A stretch of DNA of 64,000 nt from Saccharopolyspora dendranthemae (GTDB lineage: Bacteria; Actinomycetota; Actinomycetes; Mycobacteriales; Pseudonocardiaceae): NCBI RefSeq assembly GCF_007829955.1, contig NZ_VIWX01000004.1, forward strand, positions 124,001 through 188,000, given 5' to 3'. The notes under the pieces are model-generated. The model saw only the letters and a list, made by a program, of their open reading frames with translations. It ran no database searches and was not told where the DNA came from. Below, piece by piece: positions 24,498-33,400 of the stretch; position 1 is the first letter of the stretch, and every line of letters begins with the position of its first letter. Position numbers and translations under genes: made by a program.

Positions 24498-25361
24498 TCA
24501 GCCCGTCGTTCCCCCGGTGGTCGCGAGCAGCTCGTCCGAGACCGCCCAAAGGCGTCGGCGAACATCGTCGTCGTAGGAGGTCTTGCTGGTGGCGACCGGG
24601 CGTCGCTTGACGAAGTACTTGCCGGTGACGTCGGCGACCTCCGGCGAGTTGGCCAGGTGGAGGATCGTGTCCGCGCCCTTCTCCGGGGAGATGCCGAAAC
24701 CCGCGTAGAAGGCACCGATCAAGGCCCGTGCGACGCCGTGGGTCCCGTTCTTGAAACCGGACGCGACCGTACCGGGGTGCATCGCGTTGACGGTGATGCC
24801 GGAGTCACGCAGGCGTTCGGCGAGTTCGTAGGTGAACAGGATCTGCGCGAGCTTCGACTGCCCGTAGCCACGCATCGGGTTCCCGCTGTTCCGGCCTTGG
24901 AGATCGGCGAAGTCGATCTTGGACCCCTTATGGGCCAACGAACTGACGTTGATCACCCGCGCACGTTCGGCGTTCTTCAGCTGGTCGAGCAGAAGGGTGG
25001 TCAGCAGGAAGTGGCCGAGGTAGTTGCCCGCGAACATCGACTCCAGGCCCTCGGAGGACTCGCGCCGGGTCTGCGTCACTCCCCCGGCGTTGTTGACCAG
25101 CACGTCGAGCTTCGCGTGCCGGTCGGTGAACTCGCGGGCGGCCCGGCGGACCTCGGCCATCTCGGCCAGGTCGACGACGATCAGCTCGACCTGCTGGTTG
25201 CCCGTCTCCGCGATGATCGCTTCGCGGGCCGCGGCCCCCTTGTCGGCGTTGCGGCACAGCATGACGACGGTCGCCCCGCTGCGCGCGAGTTCGAGTGCCG
25301 TGACGTACCCGGTGCCCGAGTTCGCCCCGGTCACGACGCAGACCCGCTGATCGGTGCTCAT
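24498..25361 (-). CDS. short-chain dehydrogenase/reductase (retinol-dehydrogenase-like)
   Basis: A 287-residue SDR with the cofactor motif TGANSGTGY at residues 11-19, the strand DVLVNNAGG, the active-site Ser region VINVSSLAH, and Tyr-x3-Lys in YGQSK. The pattern GNYLGHFLLTTLLLDQL and the length match the bacterial relatives of retinol or protochlorophyllide dehydrogenases, which are usually NADP(H)-dependent oxidoreductases of lipophilic carbonyls. GGGGAG precedes the ATG at 25361. It appears monocistronic and has no obvious pathway partner. Confidence 0.88.
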   Translation of the reverse strand: MSTDQRVCVVTGANSGTGYVTALELARSGATVVMLCRNADKGAAAREAIIAETGNQQVELIVVDLAEMAEVRRAAREFTDRHAKLDVLVNNAGGVTQTRRESSEGLESMFAGNYLGHFLLTTLLLDQLKNAERARVINVSSLAHKGSKIDFADLQGRNSGNPMRGYGQSKLAQILFTYELAERLRDSGITVNAMHPGTVASGFKNGTHGVARALIGAFYAGFGISPEKGADTILHLANSPEVADVTGKYFVKRRPVATSKTSYDDDVRRRLWAVSDELLATTGGTTG

Positions 25362-25537
25362 CGATCTCCCCGTGGTGTAAGCAAGTGGTTACTTCGAGGG
25401 TAACCGCCGGGACCTCGCGGTCACCGCGAGCCGATGCCGAGAGGAAACGGGGTGCGAAACCATCCACGGCCATTCCATTGTGGACCTCTGGTGGCCGAAC
25501 GGTGGCGATCGAGTCGACGCAGGGCTCGACCGGAACC

Positions 25538-25756
25538 TCATCCGGATTCCGCGGACCCGCGAGGGCTTCCCGGCTCCGCTTCGGTGTTGTCGCGCTGAGC
25601 TGCTTGATCGTCGTCTCGGAGCCCCCGGGCTTCGGCCTTGAGCACGCGGGCCGACTGCCCCAGCGAGCGGGCCATCTGCGGCAGCTTGCTCGATCCGAAC
25701 AGCAGCACCACCACGACGAGCACGACCAACCAGTGCCAGGCGCTCAACGATCCCAT
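25538..25756 (-). CDS. tatA: Sec-independent translocase subunit TatA
   Basis: A 72-residue protein with one N-terminal membrane helix (WHWLVVLVVVVLLFGSSKLP) followed by the TatA amphipathic helix (QMARSLGQSARVLKAEARGL) and an acidic, disordered tail. This is the standard TatA build. It polymerises to form the passage for folded proteins at the cytoplasmic membrane. GGAGGG lies four bases before the ATG at 25756. It stands alone, not with tatC, as is common in actinomycetes, and may be an accessory copy. Confidence 0.9.
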   Translation of the reverse strand: MGSLSAWHWLVVLVVVVLLFGSSKLPQMARSLGQSARVLKAEARGLRDDDQAAQRDNTEAEPGSPRGSAESG

Positions 25757-26057
25757 TCGTCCCTCCGGATTTCGTTCCCCATCAATGGAGAGCAAGCTTA
25801 GCCCGCGTGACAGACGCTGACGGTCGCATCGTGATCGAACGATCATTTCAAATGCACTCGCCGTTCGGGGAATTTCCGCCCGCAGAACACTGATGCATGG
25901 TTTGCCCGATTTGATTGCAAGTTGCCTTGATTCGCTTTCGCCGGATTGGGCAGGCTCAATTTATTCCACTACTGTCGATCGCCATGTTCGCGTTCCGCAG
26001 GAAAGCATCAGCGCACCGGCCTCCCACCGCCGTCACCTCGCTGAGGCGGTGGTTCGG
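25757..26057. other. AT-richer promoter region before the MHS transporter
   Basis: This 301-base stretch is clearly less GC-rich than its surroundings, especially 25840-25980, and shows no codon bias in any frame. It should contain the tatA promoter (leftward) and the transporter promoter (rightward). An upstream ATG at 25893 is in frame with the transporter but would add a poorly biased, non-conserved extension. Confidence 0.5.
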
Positions 26058-27458
26058 GTGAGCGAGAGGAACGAGGAACCCGGCCTTTCCTCCGGTGTCC
26101 GCACCGTCGGCGGAATCACTGTCGTGGACCCCTCACTGGTGCGTCGCGCGGTCGCCGCTGCAGCCGTGGGAAATGTGACCGAATGGTTCGACTTCGGCGT
26201 GTTCGCGTACATGGCGACCACCATCGGCAAGGTCTTCTACCCCCAGTCGAGCCCGACCGCTCAGTTGCTGGCGACGTTCGGCACATTCGCGGCGGCGTTT
26301 CTCGTGCGCCCCCTCGGCGGGTTGTTCTTCGGGCCGCTCGGCGACCGGATCGGGCGCACCAAGGTGCTCGCCACGACGATGATCATGATGGCGGCCGGCA
26401 CGTTCTGCATCGGCCTCATCCCCAGCCACGACACCATCGGTCTGGCCGCGCCCGCACTCCTGCTGCTCGCCCGGTTCGTCCAGGGCTTCTCCACCGGCGG
26501 GGAGTACGGCGGCGCGATGACGTTCATCGCCGAGTACGCCCCGGACCGCAGGCGCGGATTCCTCGGCAGCTGGCTGGAGTTCGGCACGCTGACCGGGTAC
26601 ATCTTCGGCGCGGTGATCGTCGCCGTGCTCACCGCCGCGATGCCGGAGCAGGAACTGCTGTCCTGGGGCTGGCGAATTCCGTTCCTCATCGCGGGACCGC
26701 TGGGCATCGTCGGCATGTACCTGCGGCTGAAGCTGGAGGAGACCCCGGCCTTCGCCAAGCTCGTCGAGACCCACGAGGCCCGCGAAGCCGAGTCGGCGAC
26801 CACGAAGTTGCGGGACATCTTCCTCCGGCACTGGCCCGCCATGCTGATCTGCGGTGCGCTGGTGCTGGTGTTCAACGTGACCAACTACATGCTCACCGCC
26901 TACATGCCGACCTACCTCTCCGACGAGCTGCCTCCGGGGATCAGCTCGACGGAGTCGTCGGTGCTGCAGATCGTGGTCATGGCGCTGATGCTCGCGGTCA
27001 TCACCTTCATCGGCAGCGCCAGCGACAGGTTCGGCCGCAAGCCGGTGATCATGACCGGGTGCATTGCGCTCGTGGTCCTGTCGGTGCCTTCGGTGCTGCT
27101 CATCCAGCAGAACACCGTTCCGACCGTGTTCTCCGGACTGCTGATCATGGGGCTGATGCTGGTGGTCTTCAGCGCCACGATGCCCTCGACGCTTCCCGCG
27201 CTGTTCCCGACCAACATCCGTCAGGGCGGCCTGTCGATCTCGTTCAACATCTCGGTGTCGCTGTTCGGCGGCACGGTCGCCACGGTCATGACCGCGCTCA
27301 TCGCGGCCACCGGCGACCTGATGTGGCCGGGGTACTACCTCATCGGCGCAGGCGTCCTCGGCGCGATCGGCATCTGGTTCACCGAGGAATCCGCCGGACG
27401 TCCCCTCCCGGGCTCACCGGCCTCGGCCGCGCCAGAGGAGGCCAGCACCGCGCGCTGA
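26058..27458 (+). CDS. MHS-family (ProP-like) proton symporter
   Basis: About 466 residues with twelve membrane helices. The metabolite:H+ symporter signature is clear: GNVTEWFDFGVFAYMATTIG in helix 1, the motif-A loop GPLGDRIGRTKVLA, RFVQGFSTGGEYGGA with the family's charged pocket, and GSASDRFGRKPVI in the second half. Relatives import osmolytes (proline, betaine) or carboxylates such as citrate and ketoglutarate; the substrate is not decided. The GTG at 26058 was chosen because codon bias and homology-like sequence begin there. The upstream ATG at 25893 is in frame but less likely. Confidence 0.87.
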   Translation: MSERNEEPGLSSGVRTVGGITVVDPSLVRRAVAAAAVGNVTEWFDFGVFAYMATTIGKVFYPQSSPTAQLLATFGTFAAAFLVRPLGGLFFGPLGDRIGRTKVLATTMIMMAAGTFCIGLIPSHDTIGLAAPALLLLARFVQGFSTGGEYGGAMTFIAEYAPDRRRGFLGSWLEFGTLTGYIFGAVIVAVLTAAMPEQELLSWGWRIPFLIAGPLGIVGMYLRLKLEETPAFAKLVETHEAREAESATTKLRDIFLRHWPAMLICGALVLVFNVTNYMLTAYMPTYLSDELPPGISSTESSVLQIVVMALMLAVITFIGSASDRFGRKPVIMTGCIALVVLSVPSVLLIQQNTVPTVFSGLLIMGLMLVVFSATMPSTLPALFPTNIRQGGLSISFNISVSLFGGTVATVMTALIAATGDLMWPGYYLIGAGVLGAIGIWFTEESAGRPLPGSPASAAPEEASTAR

Positions 27459-27526
27459 TCGCCGAAGACCGTCCGGCGCCCCGGGCCGGAAGGCCCCGGC
27501 ACCCACTCCCGAAGAAGCCCGCACCC

Positions 27527-27575
27527 TCCGCGTCGAGCAACGTCGACCCCCAGCGACGGCGTTGCTCGACGCGGA
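27527..27575. terminator. bidirectional terminator between convergent genes
   Basis: TCCGCGTCGAGCAACG (27527-27542) pairs perfectly with CGTTGCTCGACGCGGA (27560-27575), a 16-bp stem with a 17-base loop. It lies between the MHS transporter stop and the stop of the minus-strand DUF6463-like gene. Confidence 0.8.
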
Positions 27576-27578
27576 CAC

Positions 27579-27992
27579 TCAGCCCGCCTGCGCCGTTGCG
27601 GCGCTCTCGACCGGACCTTCACGGCGTGCCCGCTGGATGCCGGTGAGCAGGAGAACGGTGGCGACCAGGAGGATCGGCCACGGGGTGCGCAGGAGGACGA
27701 CGGCGCCGACGAGAGTCCAGGCTCCGAGCGCCCACGCGATGAACGATGGCGGCGTGATCCGCTTGCTGTGCATCCACAGCACGGTCGCGCCGACCACGAT
27801 GAGCGGCGGGCCGAAGCTGGCGAGGCTGAACCAGTAGGCGCTGTTGGCAGGGCTCATGGAGGCGAGGTCGTCGTACCAGAGGGCTCCGGTGAACCAAGAG
27901 CCCGCGTGCAGGGCGGCCTGCTTCACCGTCAGCGCACCGAGCGTGTGGGCGGCTCCGAAGAAGATGATGAGCCAGCCGGCCGATTTGATCAT
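27579..27992 (-). CDS. DUF6463-like four-helix membrane protein
   Basis: A 137-residue integral membrane protein starting MIKSAGWLIIFFGAAHTLGA, with four helices and the block HAGSWFTGALWYDDL between helices 1 and 2. The appearance matches the small DUF6463 family, whose function is unknown. GGGGAG precedes the ATG at 27992. It is divergent from a TetR gene, and two operator-like dyads lie in the shared promoter, so it is probably the regulated target of that repressor. Confidence 0.8.
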   Translation of the reverse strand: MIKSAGWLIIFFGAAHTLGALTVKQAALHAGSWFTGALWYDDLASMSPANSAYWFSLASFGPPLIVVGATVLWMHSKRITPPSFIAWALGAWTLVGAVVLLRTPWPILLVATVLLLTGIQRARREGPVESAATAQAG

Positions 27993-28045
27993 GTGCTCTC
28001 CCCAGTTCTCGTGCCGAGCGGATCGATTCGACTCGGCAGCCCAGG

Positions 28046-28062
28046 CCACCGTTGTACGGTGG
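28046..28062. promoter_or_regulatory. operator-like dyad 1 for the TetR regulator
   Basis: CCACCGT-TGT-ACGGTGG is a perfect 7-bp inverted repeat. It contains GTTGTACGG, which recurs in the second dyad, and lies between the divergent DUF6463-like and TetR genes. Confidence 0.6.
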
Positions 28063-28084
28063 CGTATAAGGTAACGTTAGGGCC

Positions 28085-28104
28085 GTTGTGCGGGTCCGTA
28101 CAAC
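28085..28104. promoter_or_regulatory. operator-like dyad 2 for the TetR regulator
   Basis: GTTGTGCGG-GT-CCGTACAAC is an inverted repeat with one mismatch. Its half-site GTTGT(A/G)CGG matches the first dyad. It ends 27 bases before the TetR start codon, as expected for autorepression. Confidence 0.6.
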
Positions 28105-28131
28105 TGGTGCCGAAGTGAGGTGGACCACACG

Positions 28132-28701
28132 ATGGGAGCGCTCCGCACGCCGCGGGAGAAGTGGGTCGAGCAGGCCCTGCAAGCGCTGGCCGCCGGGGGC
28201 ATCGACGCTGTGCGGGTGGAAGCGCTCGCCAAGGCACTCGGAGTCACCAAGGGCGGGTTCTACGGCTACTTCACCGACCGCGACGCGCTGCTGGAGGCGA
28301 TGCTGGAGGCCTGGGAGCGCGAGAGCGTCGACGACGTCCTCGACCGGATCGAGCGGGAAGGCGGCAGCGCGCTGGACAAGGCCCGACTCGCCGGACAGCT
28401 CACGTTCTCCGGCGACCGGCTGCTGTCCGTCGATCTGGCCGTGCGCGACTGGGCGCGGCGCGACGAGGCGGTCGCCGAACGTCTGCGCCGAGTCGACAAC
28501 CGGCGCATGCAGTTGCTGCGCGACGCGATCAGCACCCGGTGCTCCGATCCCGAGGAGGTCGAGGCTCGCAGCCTGCTCGCCTTCTGCGCGGCCATCGGCA
28601 ACCACTTCCTCGCCGCTGACCACCCCGGCCAGACCCGCGCACAAGTCCTCGCCCGCGCCGGCGACCTCCTCCTCCAGCCGCCGGGAGACACCGCGCGGTG
28701 A
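28132..28701 (+). CDS. TetR-family transcriptional regulator
   Basis: A 189-residue repressor. The N-terminal helix-turn-helix is typical (IDAVRVEALAKALGVTKGGF then YGYFTDRDALLEAML). The C-terminal ligand domain is helical and without recognisable ligand motifs. The ATG at 28132 has TGAGGTGG upstream; a GTG at 28120 in the same frame is an alternative start. Position and the two shared-half dyads upstream indicate control of itself and the divergent DUF6463-like membrane protein. It appears unrelated to the PKS cluster that begins just beyond. Confidence 0.88.
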   Translation: MGALRTPREKWVEQALQALAAGGIDAVRVEALAKALGVTKGGFYGYFTDRDALLEAMLEAWERESVDDVLDRIEREGGSALDKARLAGQLTFSGDRLLSVDLAVRDWARRDEAVAERLRRVDNRRMQLLRDAISTRCSDPEEVEARSLLAFCAAIGNHFLAADHPGQTRAQVLARAGDLLLQPPGDTAR

Positions 28702-28770
28702 TCGACATCCGAGCCGATCCGCACAACGACCGCGACGAGGACGCGCGACCGATCGAAGAGCGAGGACGGC

Positions 28771-29868
28771 TCAGCGGGTGATCGTTGCGCGCCGACTCCT
28801 GACCGCTGCGGCCAACCGGTGCAGCAGGGAGGTCGTGGTCGGCCAGTCGAGACAGGGGTCGGTGATGCTCTGGCCGTAGGTGAGCCGGTAAGCGTTGCCG
28901 AGTTCGAGGTCTTGGCGGCCCGCGATGAGGAAGCTCTCCAGCATGAGACCCGCGATACCCGGTTCGCCGGAAGCGATCCTGGCGACCACGTCCCCTCCTA
29001 CCTCGGCTTGGCGTCGGTGGTCCTTGCCGCTGTTGCCGTGACTGGCGTCGATGAGGAGGCGTTCGGGGCGGTTCGCCTCGCGCAGGCGAGTCACGGTGGC
29101 GGCCACGGTGGCCGGGTCGTGGTTGGGCCCGGTCGAACCGCCCCGGAGGATGACGTGGCAGTCCTCGTTCCCCGCACTGGTCAGGAGGGCGGCCACGCCG
29201 TCCGGGGTGATGCCGGTGAAGACGTGCCCGGCGGCTGCGGCGCGGGTGGCGTCCACGGCGACCTGCACATCGCCCTCGGTGGAGTTCTTGATGCCCACCG
29301 GCATCGGCAGGGCGCTGCAGAGCTGGCGGTGCACCTGGCTGGCCGAGGTGCGGGCGCCGATCGCGCCCCAGCTCACCGCATCAGCGATGAACTGCGAGAG
29401 GATCGGGTCCAGGAACTCGCATCCCACCGGCAGTCCGAGCGAGCCGATGTCCAGCAGGAGCTTGCGGGCCGTGCGCAGGCCCTTGTTGACGGCGAAGCTG
29501 CCGTCGAGCTCCGGGTCGTTGATCAGGCCCTTCCACCCCAGGGCCGTGCGCGGCTTCTCGAAGTAGACGCGCATCACCACGTGCACGTCGTCCTGGACGA
29601 CGGCGGCTTCGCGGGCCAGGCGCTGGGCGTAGTCCATGGCGACGTCCGGATCGTGCACCGAGCAGGGTCCGACCACGACCAGCACGCGATCGTCGCGCCC
29701 GGCCAGCACGTCGGCGGTCGCGGCGCGCCCGTGCCCCACGGTCTTGGCGACCTCCGGGCTCATCGGATGTTCCTGGCGCAGCAGCGCGGGTGAGAGCAGC
29801 GGGTTCACGGCGGTGACCCGCTGGTCGTCCAGGCCCGGTGAGGCCGCAGGACCTGCGGTCAAAGTCAT
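28771..29868 (-). CDS. class I DAHP synthase
   Basis: A 365-residue class I (AroF/G/H-type) 3-deoxy-7-phosphoheptulonate synthase. Key segments are VVVGPCSVHDPD, MRVYFEKPRTALGWKGLIND, GARTSASQVHRQL, VGIKNSTEGD, HVILRGGSTGPNHD and LLIDASHGNSGKDH, covering the PEP, erythrose 4-phosphate and metal sites. The ATG at 29868 (AAAGGA ten bases upstream) marks the point where conserved sequence begins. The open frame further upstream to 30201 is not protein-like. It lies beside a chorismatase and PKS gene set, so its likely role is to raise chorismate for the aromatic starter. It differs in class from the DAHP synthase at 12370-13542. Confidence 0.92.
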   Translation of the reverse strand: MTLTAGPAASPGLDDQRVTAVNPLLSPALLRQEHPMSPEVAKTVGHGRAATADVLAGRDDRVLVVVGPCSVHDPDVAMDYAQRLAREAAVVQDDVHVVMRVYFEKPRTALGWKGLINDPELDGSFAVNKGLRTARKLLLDIGSLGLPVGCEFLDPILSQFIADAVSWGAIGARTSASQVHRQLCSALPMPVGIKNSTEGDVQVAVDATRAAAAGHVFTGITPDGVAALLTSAGNEDCHVILRGGSTGPNHDPATVAATVTRLREANRPERLLIDASHGNSGKDHRRQAEVGGDVVARIASGEPGIAGLMLESFLIAGRQDLELGNAYRLTYGQSITDPCLDWPTTTSLLHRLAAAVRSRRATITR

Positions 29869-30450
29869 GGCGGGGAGTTCCTTTCGGGTGACCGGCCCGC
29901 CGCGGCGACCGCGAGCCGATCGGGACGCTCCGGCTCGCGGTGAGGAGTCAGCGCGCGACGGGAGAAGCTCCGCAGGCCGGCTCATCTCGGCCTGACCAAG
30001 CAGAGCCAGGACGACGACAGCCGCGTTGATACCGCTCGCAGCGACCGTAGCACCCGAACGCAACCGCCCGAGCGTTCCCGAAGCGTCGCTGTCGACACCC
30101 GTTGCGCGTCTTGGATTGTCGTTCGAGACGTTCACCATCCTCCATCCACACAGGACGCGATGGACCCGTCCTCGCAGCACAGGGCGACCGACGTGAGACA
30201 TGCCGCGGGCGATCCGATCCCACCTCCAGCACGCCGCTCCCCGACCGAGAAGTTGATCACCGCCAACAATCCGGCATTTCCCTAGTTGTTCGCGCCGTAC
30301 GCTTCTGTCGTGTTTCGCGCCAGATCCCGGAACGGGCGATGCGGGACGTTGGTGCGCCCGTCAGTAATCGACCATTGTGGACAGGTCGCGCTCGGCGCCC
30401 GGGTGCCCCGACGCCTCCTTCCGCACGCGGGTACTCGGGAGGCTTGAACG
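29869..30450. other. 582-base divergent regulatory region of the PKS cluster
   Basis: No convincing gene occurs between the DAHP synthase and the carboxylase. Frames here have mixed codon bias. It should hold promoters in both directions. The stretch 30255-30330 is AT-richer and is the most likely rightward promoter area. I see no riboswitch or T-box motif. Confidence 0.5.
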
Positions 30451-33400
30451 ATGTTCAGCCGTGTCGCCATCGTCAACCGTGGAGAAGCCGCGATGCGGCT
30501 CATCCGCGCCGTCCGGGATCTGTCGGCGGAGATCGGCAAGCCGATCGAGACCGTCGCGCTGCACACCGATGCGGACCGCGACGCGACCTTCGTGCGGGAA
30601 GCCGACGTCGCGCAACCGCTGGGACCCGCTGCGGCCCGCCCCTACCTCGACCACGGCGTGCTGGAGCGCGCGCTGGTGGAATCCGGCGCCGACGCCGCGT
30701 GGGTCGGCTGGGGATTCGTCGCCGAGGACCCCGCGTTCGCGGAGCTCTGCGAGAAGATCGGCATCACCTTCGTGGGACCGAGCGCCGAGGCCATGCGCCG
30801 GCTCGGCGACAAGATCGGCGCGAAGCACATCGCCGAGGAAGTCGGCGTGCCGGTCGCCCCGTGGAGCCGTGGCCCGGTGACCACGCTCGACGACGCTGTG
30901 CGCATCGGCGAGGAGATCGGTTACCCGCTGATGCTCAAAGCGACCGCGGGTGGCGGCGGGCGAGGCATCCGCAAGCTCTCCTCCGCAGCGGAGCTCACCG
31001 AGTGCTACGAGCGGGCCGGCCAGGAAGCGTTGCGCGCCTTCGGCTCCGGAACCGTCTTCCTGGAACGGCTGGTCACCGGCGCTCGGCACGTCGAGGTGCA
31101 GGTCATCGCCGATGGTCAGGGCACCGCGTGGGCGCTGGGCGTGCGGGACTGCTCGGTGCAGCGGCGCAACCAGAAGATCATCGAGGAGTCCGCTTCGCCC
31201 GTCCTCGATCCCGACCAGGTCGCCGACCTGAAGGTCTCGGCCGAACGGCTCGCCCTGGCCGTCGGCTACCAGGGCGCCTGCACCGTCGAATTCCTCTACC
31301 ACCCCGGGGAGCGGCTGTTCGCCTTCCTCGAGGTCAACACCCGCTTGCAGGTGGAACACCCGATCACCGAGGTCACCACCGGTACGGACCTGGTCCGACT
31401 CCAGCTGCACGTGGCCTCCGGCGGCACGTTGGAAGGAACGCGACCCGCCGAGGTGGGGCACGCGGTGGAGGCACGGCTCAACGCCGAAGACGCCGACCGC
31501 GACTTCGCACCCGCTCCCGGACGCGTCGCGCGGCTGGTGCTGCCCGCTGGACCTGGCATCCGAGTGGACGCCGGTGTCAGCGAGGGCGACGTCATCCCGC
31601 CCGACTTCGACTCGATGATCGCCAAGATCATCGCCTGCGGCAGCAGCCGCGAGCAGGCCTTGGCCCGGCTCCGCCGCGCGATGGCCGAGACCGCGGTGAT
31701 CGTCGAAGGCGGCACCACCAACAAGAGCTTCGTGCTGGACCTGCTCCACCGCCCCGAGGTCATCGACGCCAGCGCCGACACGGGCTGGATCGACCGCGTG
31801 CGCGCCGAAGGAGACCTGGTCGGCGGCAGGCACTCAGGCGTGGCCCTGGCCGCGGCCGCGATCGACGGCTACCTGGAGCAGGAGGAGATCAGCCGCCACC
31901 GGCTGCTGGAGACCGCGCACGGCGGGCGCCCGCAGGTGCAGCACGACCCCAGCGCGCCGCTGGCGCTCAAGCTGCGCGGCGTCGGCTACCGGGTGAGCGT
32001 CGCCAGGGCAGGGCAGAAGCGCTTCCGCGTCGGCATCAGCAGCGGCGGTGAAGTGCGCACCGCGGAGGCCGAGGTCGAGCGGTTCGACGCGCACACCGGC
32101 CGGATCACCGTCAACGGGCGGACGTTCAAGCTGACCGCCGCAGCGCACGGCCCCACCCACGTCATCGAGATCGACGACGTCACGCACCTGATCAGCCGGG
32201 ACGAGGGCGGCGTCCTGCGCTCCCCCTCTCCCGCGCTCGTCGTGGCCACCCCGGTGTCGGAGGGCGAGGTGGTCGACGCGGGCGCGCCCGTGCTCGTGGT
32301 GGAGAGCATGAAGATGGAAACGGTGCTGCGCGCGCCGTTCCGCGCGCGGATCAGCGACCGCCCGGTGTCGGTGGGCAGCCAGGTCGAGTCCGGCGCGCCG
32401 CTGCTGCGGTTGGAGCCGCTGACCGACGGAGCCGAGCAGTCCGAGCCCGCTGCCGCGGCAGTCGAGATCGAACTCCCCGCGCAGCCCGTGCTGGAGGTGT
32501 CCGAGCGAGCGAAGCGCGGTCTTCGCGACCTCCACGACCTGCTCCTGGGCTTCGACTCCGAGGATCAGCACCGCCGACGAGTTCTGGCGGACTACCTGGC
32601 CGCACGCGCGGAACTGCGCGGCGGCCCCTGCGCCGACGAGCTGGACGTGCTCGCGGTGTTCGCCGACCTCGCCGAGCTGAGCCGCGACAAGCCCCGCGAC
32701 GAGGACGATCTCGATCCGGCCGTCCCCGTGCACAGCCCCCGGGAGCACTTCCACCGCTACCTGAAGAGCCTGGACGTGGAGCGGTGCGGTGCCGGCGAGG
32801 CGTTCCAGGCGCAGATCGAGCAGGTGCTCTCCCACCACGGCGTCACCGAGCTGGACCGCGCTCCCGAGCTGGAGATCGCGATCTTCCGGGTCTTCCTGGC
32901 GCTGCAGCGGATCTCGGACGACGTCGTGGTGGTGTCCGAACTGCTGACGCGACTGCTGGCCGGACCGCCTCCGGACCAGCCGCTGCACGAGCGCGCGCGA
33001 ATCGTGCTGCAGCAGCTGGCCGGTGCGACGCAGGTGCTCTTCCCCGAGGTGTCGGACCTGACCCGCGACGTGCTGAAGCGGTGGTTCCAGCTGCAGATCC
33101 CGCGCGCCGCGCGCGACCCGTTGCACGGGAAGCGGACCGACGTGGCGCAGCCGGCGCGGCCGACCGACGACTACCAGCAGAAGGTGCTGCGCGCGGCCCG
33201 GCGGGGCAACGTCTACCCCTACGAGCTGATCGACGTGCTCACCGGCTTCCAGGGACGTTTCGTCGAGCACGACTTCGACGAAGTCGGGGTGCTGGCCCCG
33301 GTGGACCGGCCGAAGGGCGGCAACACCTCCGCGATCATCGTCGGCGTCGTCACCACCCCCACCGACCTTCACCCCGAGGGGGTGACACGCGTTGTCCTCC

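Noticed and set aside
29869..30201. N-terminal extension of the class I DAHP synthase
   Set aside because: The frame is open but the translation is not protein-like, and conserved sequence begins at the ATG at 29868 with its own ribosome site.
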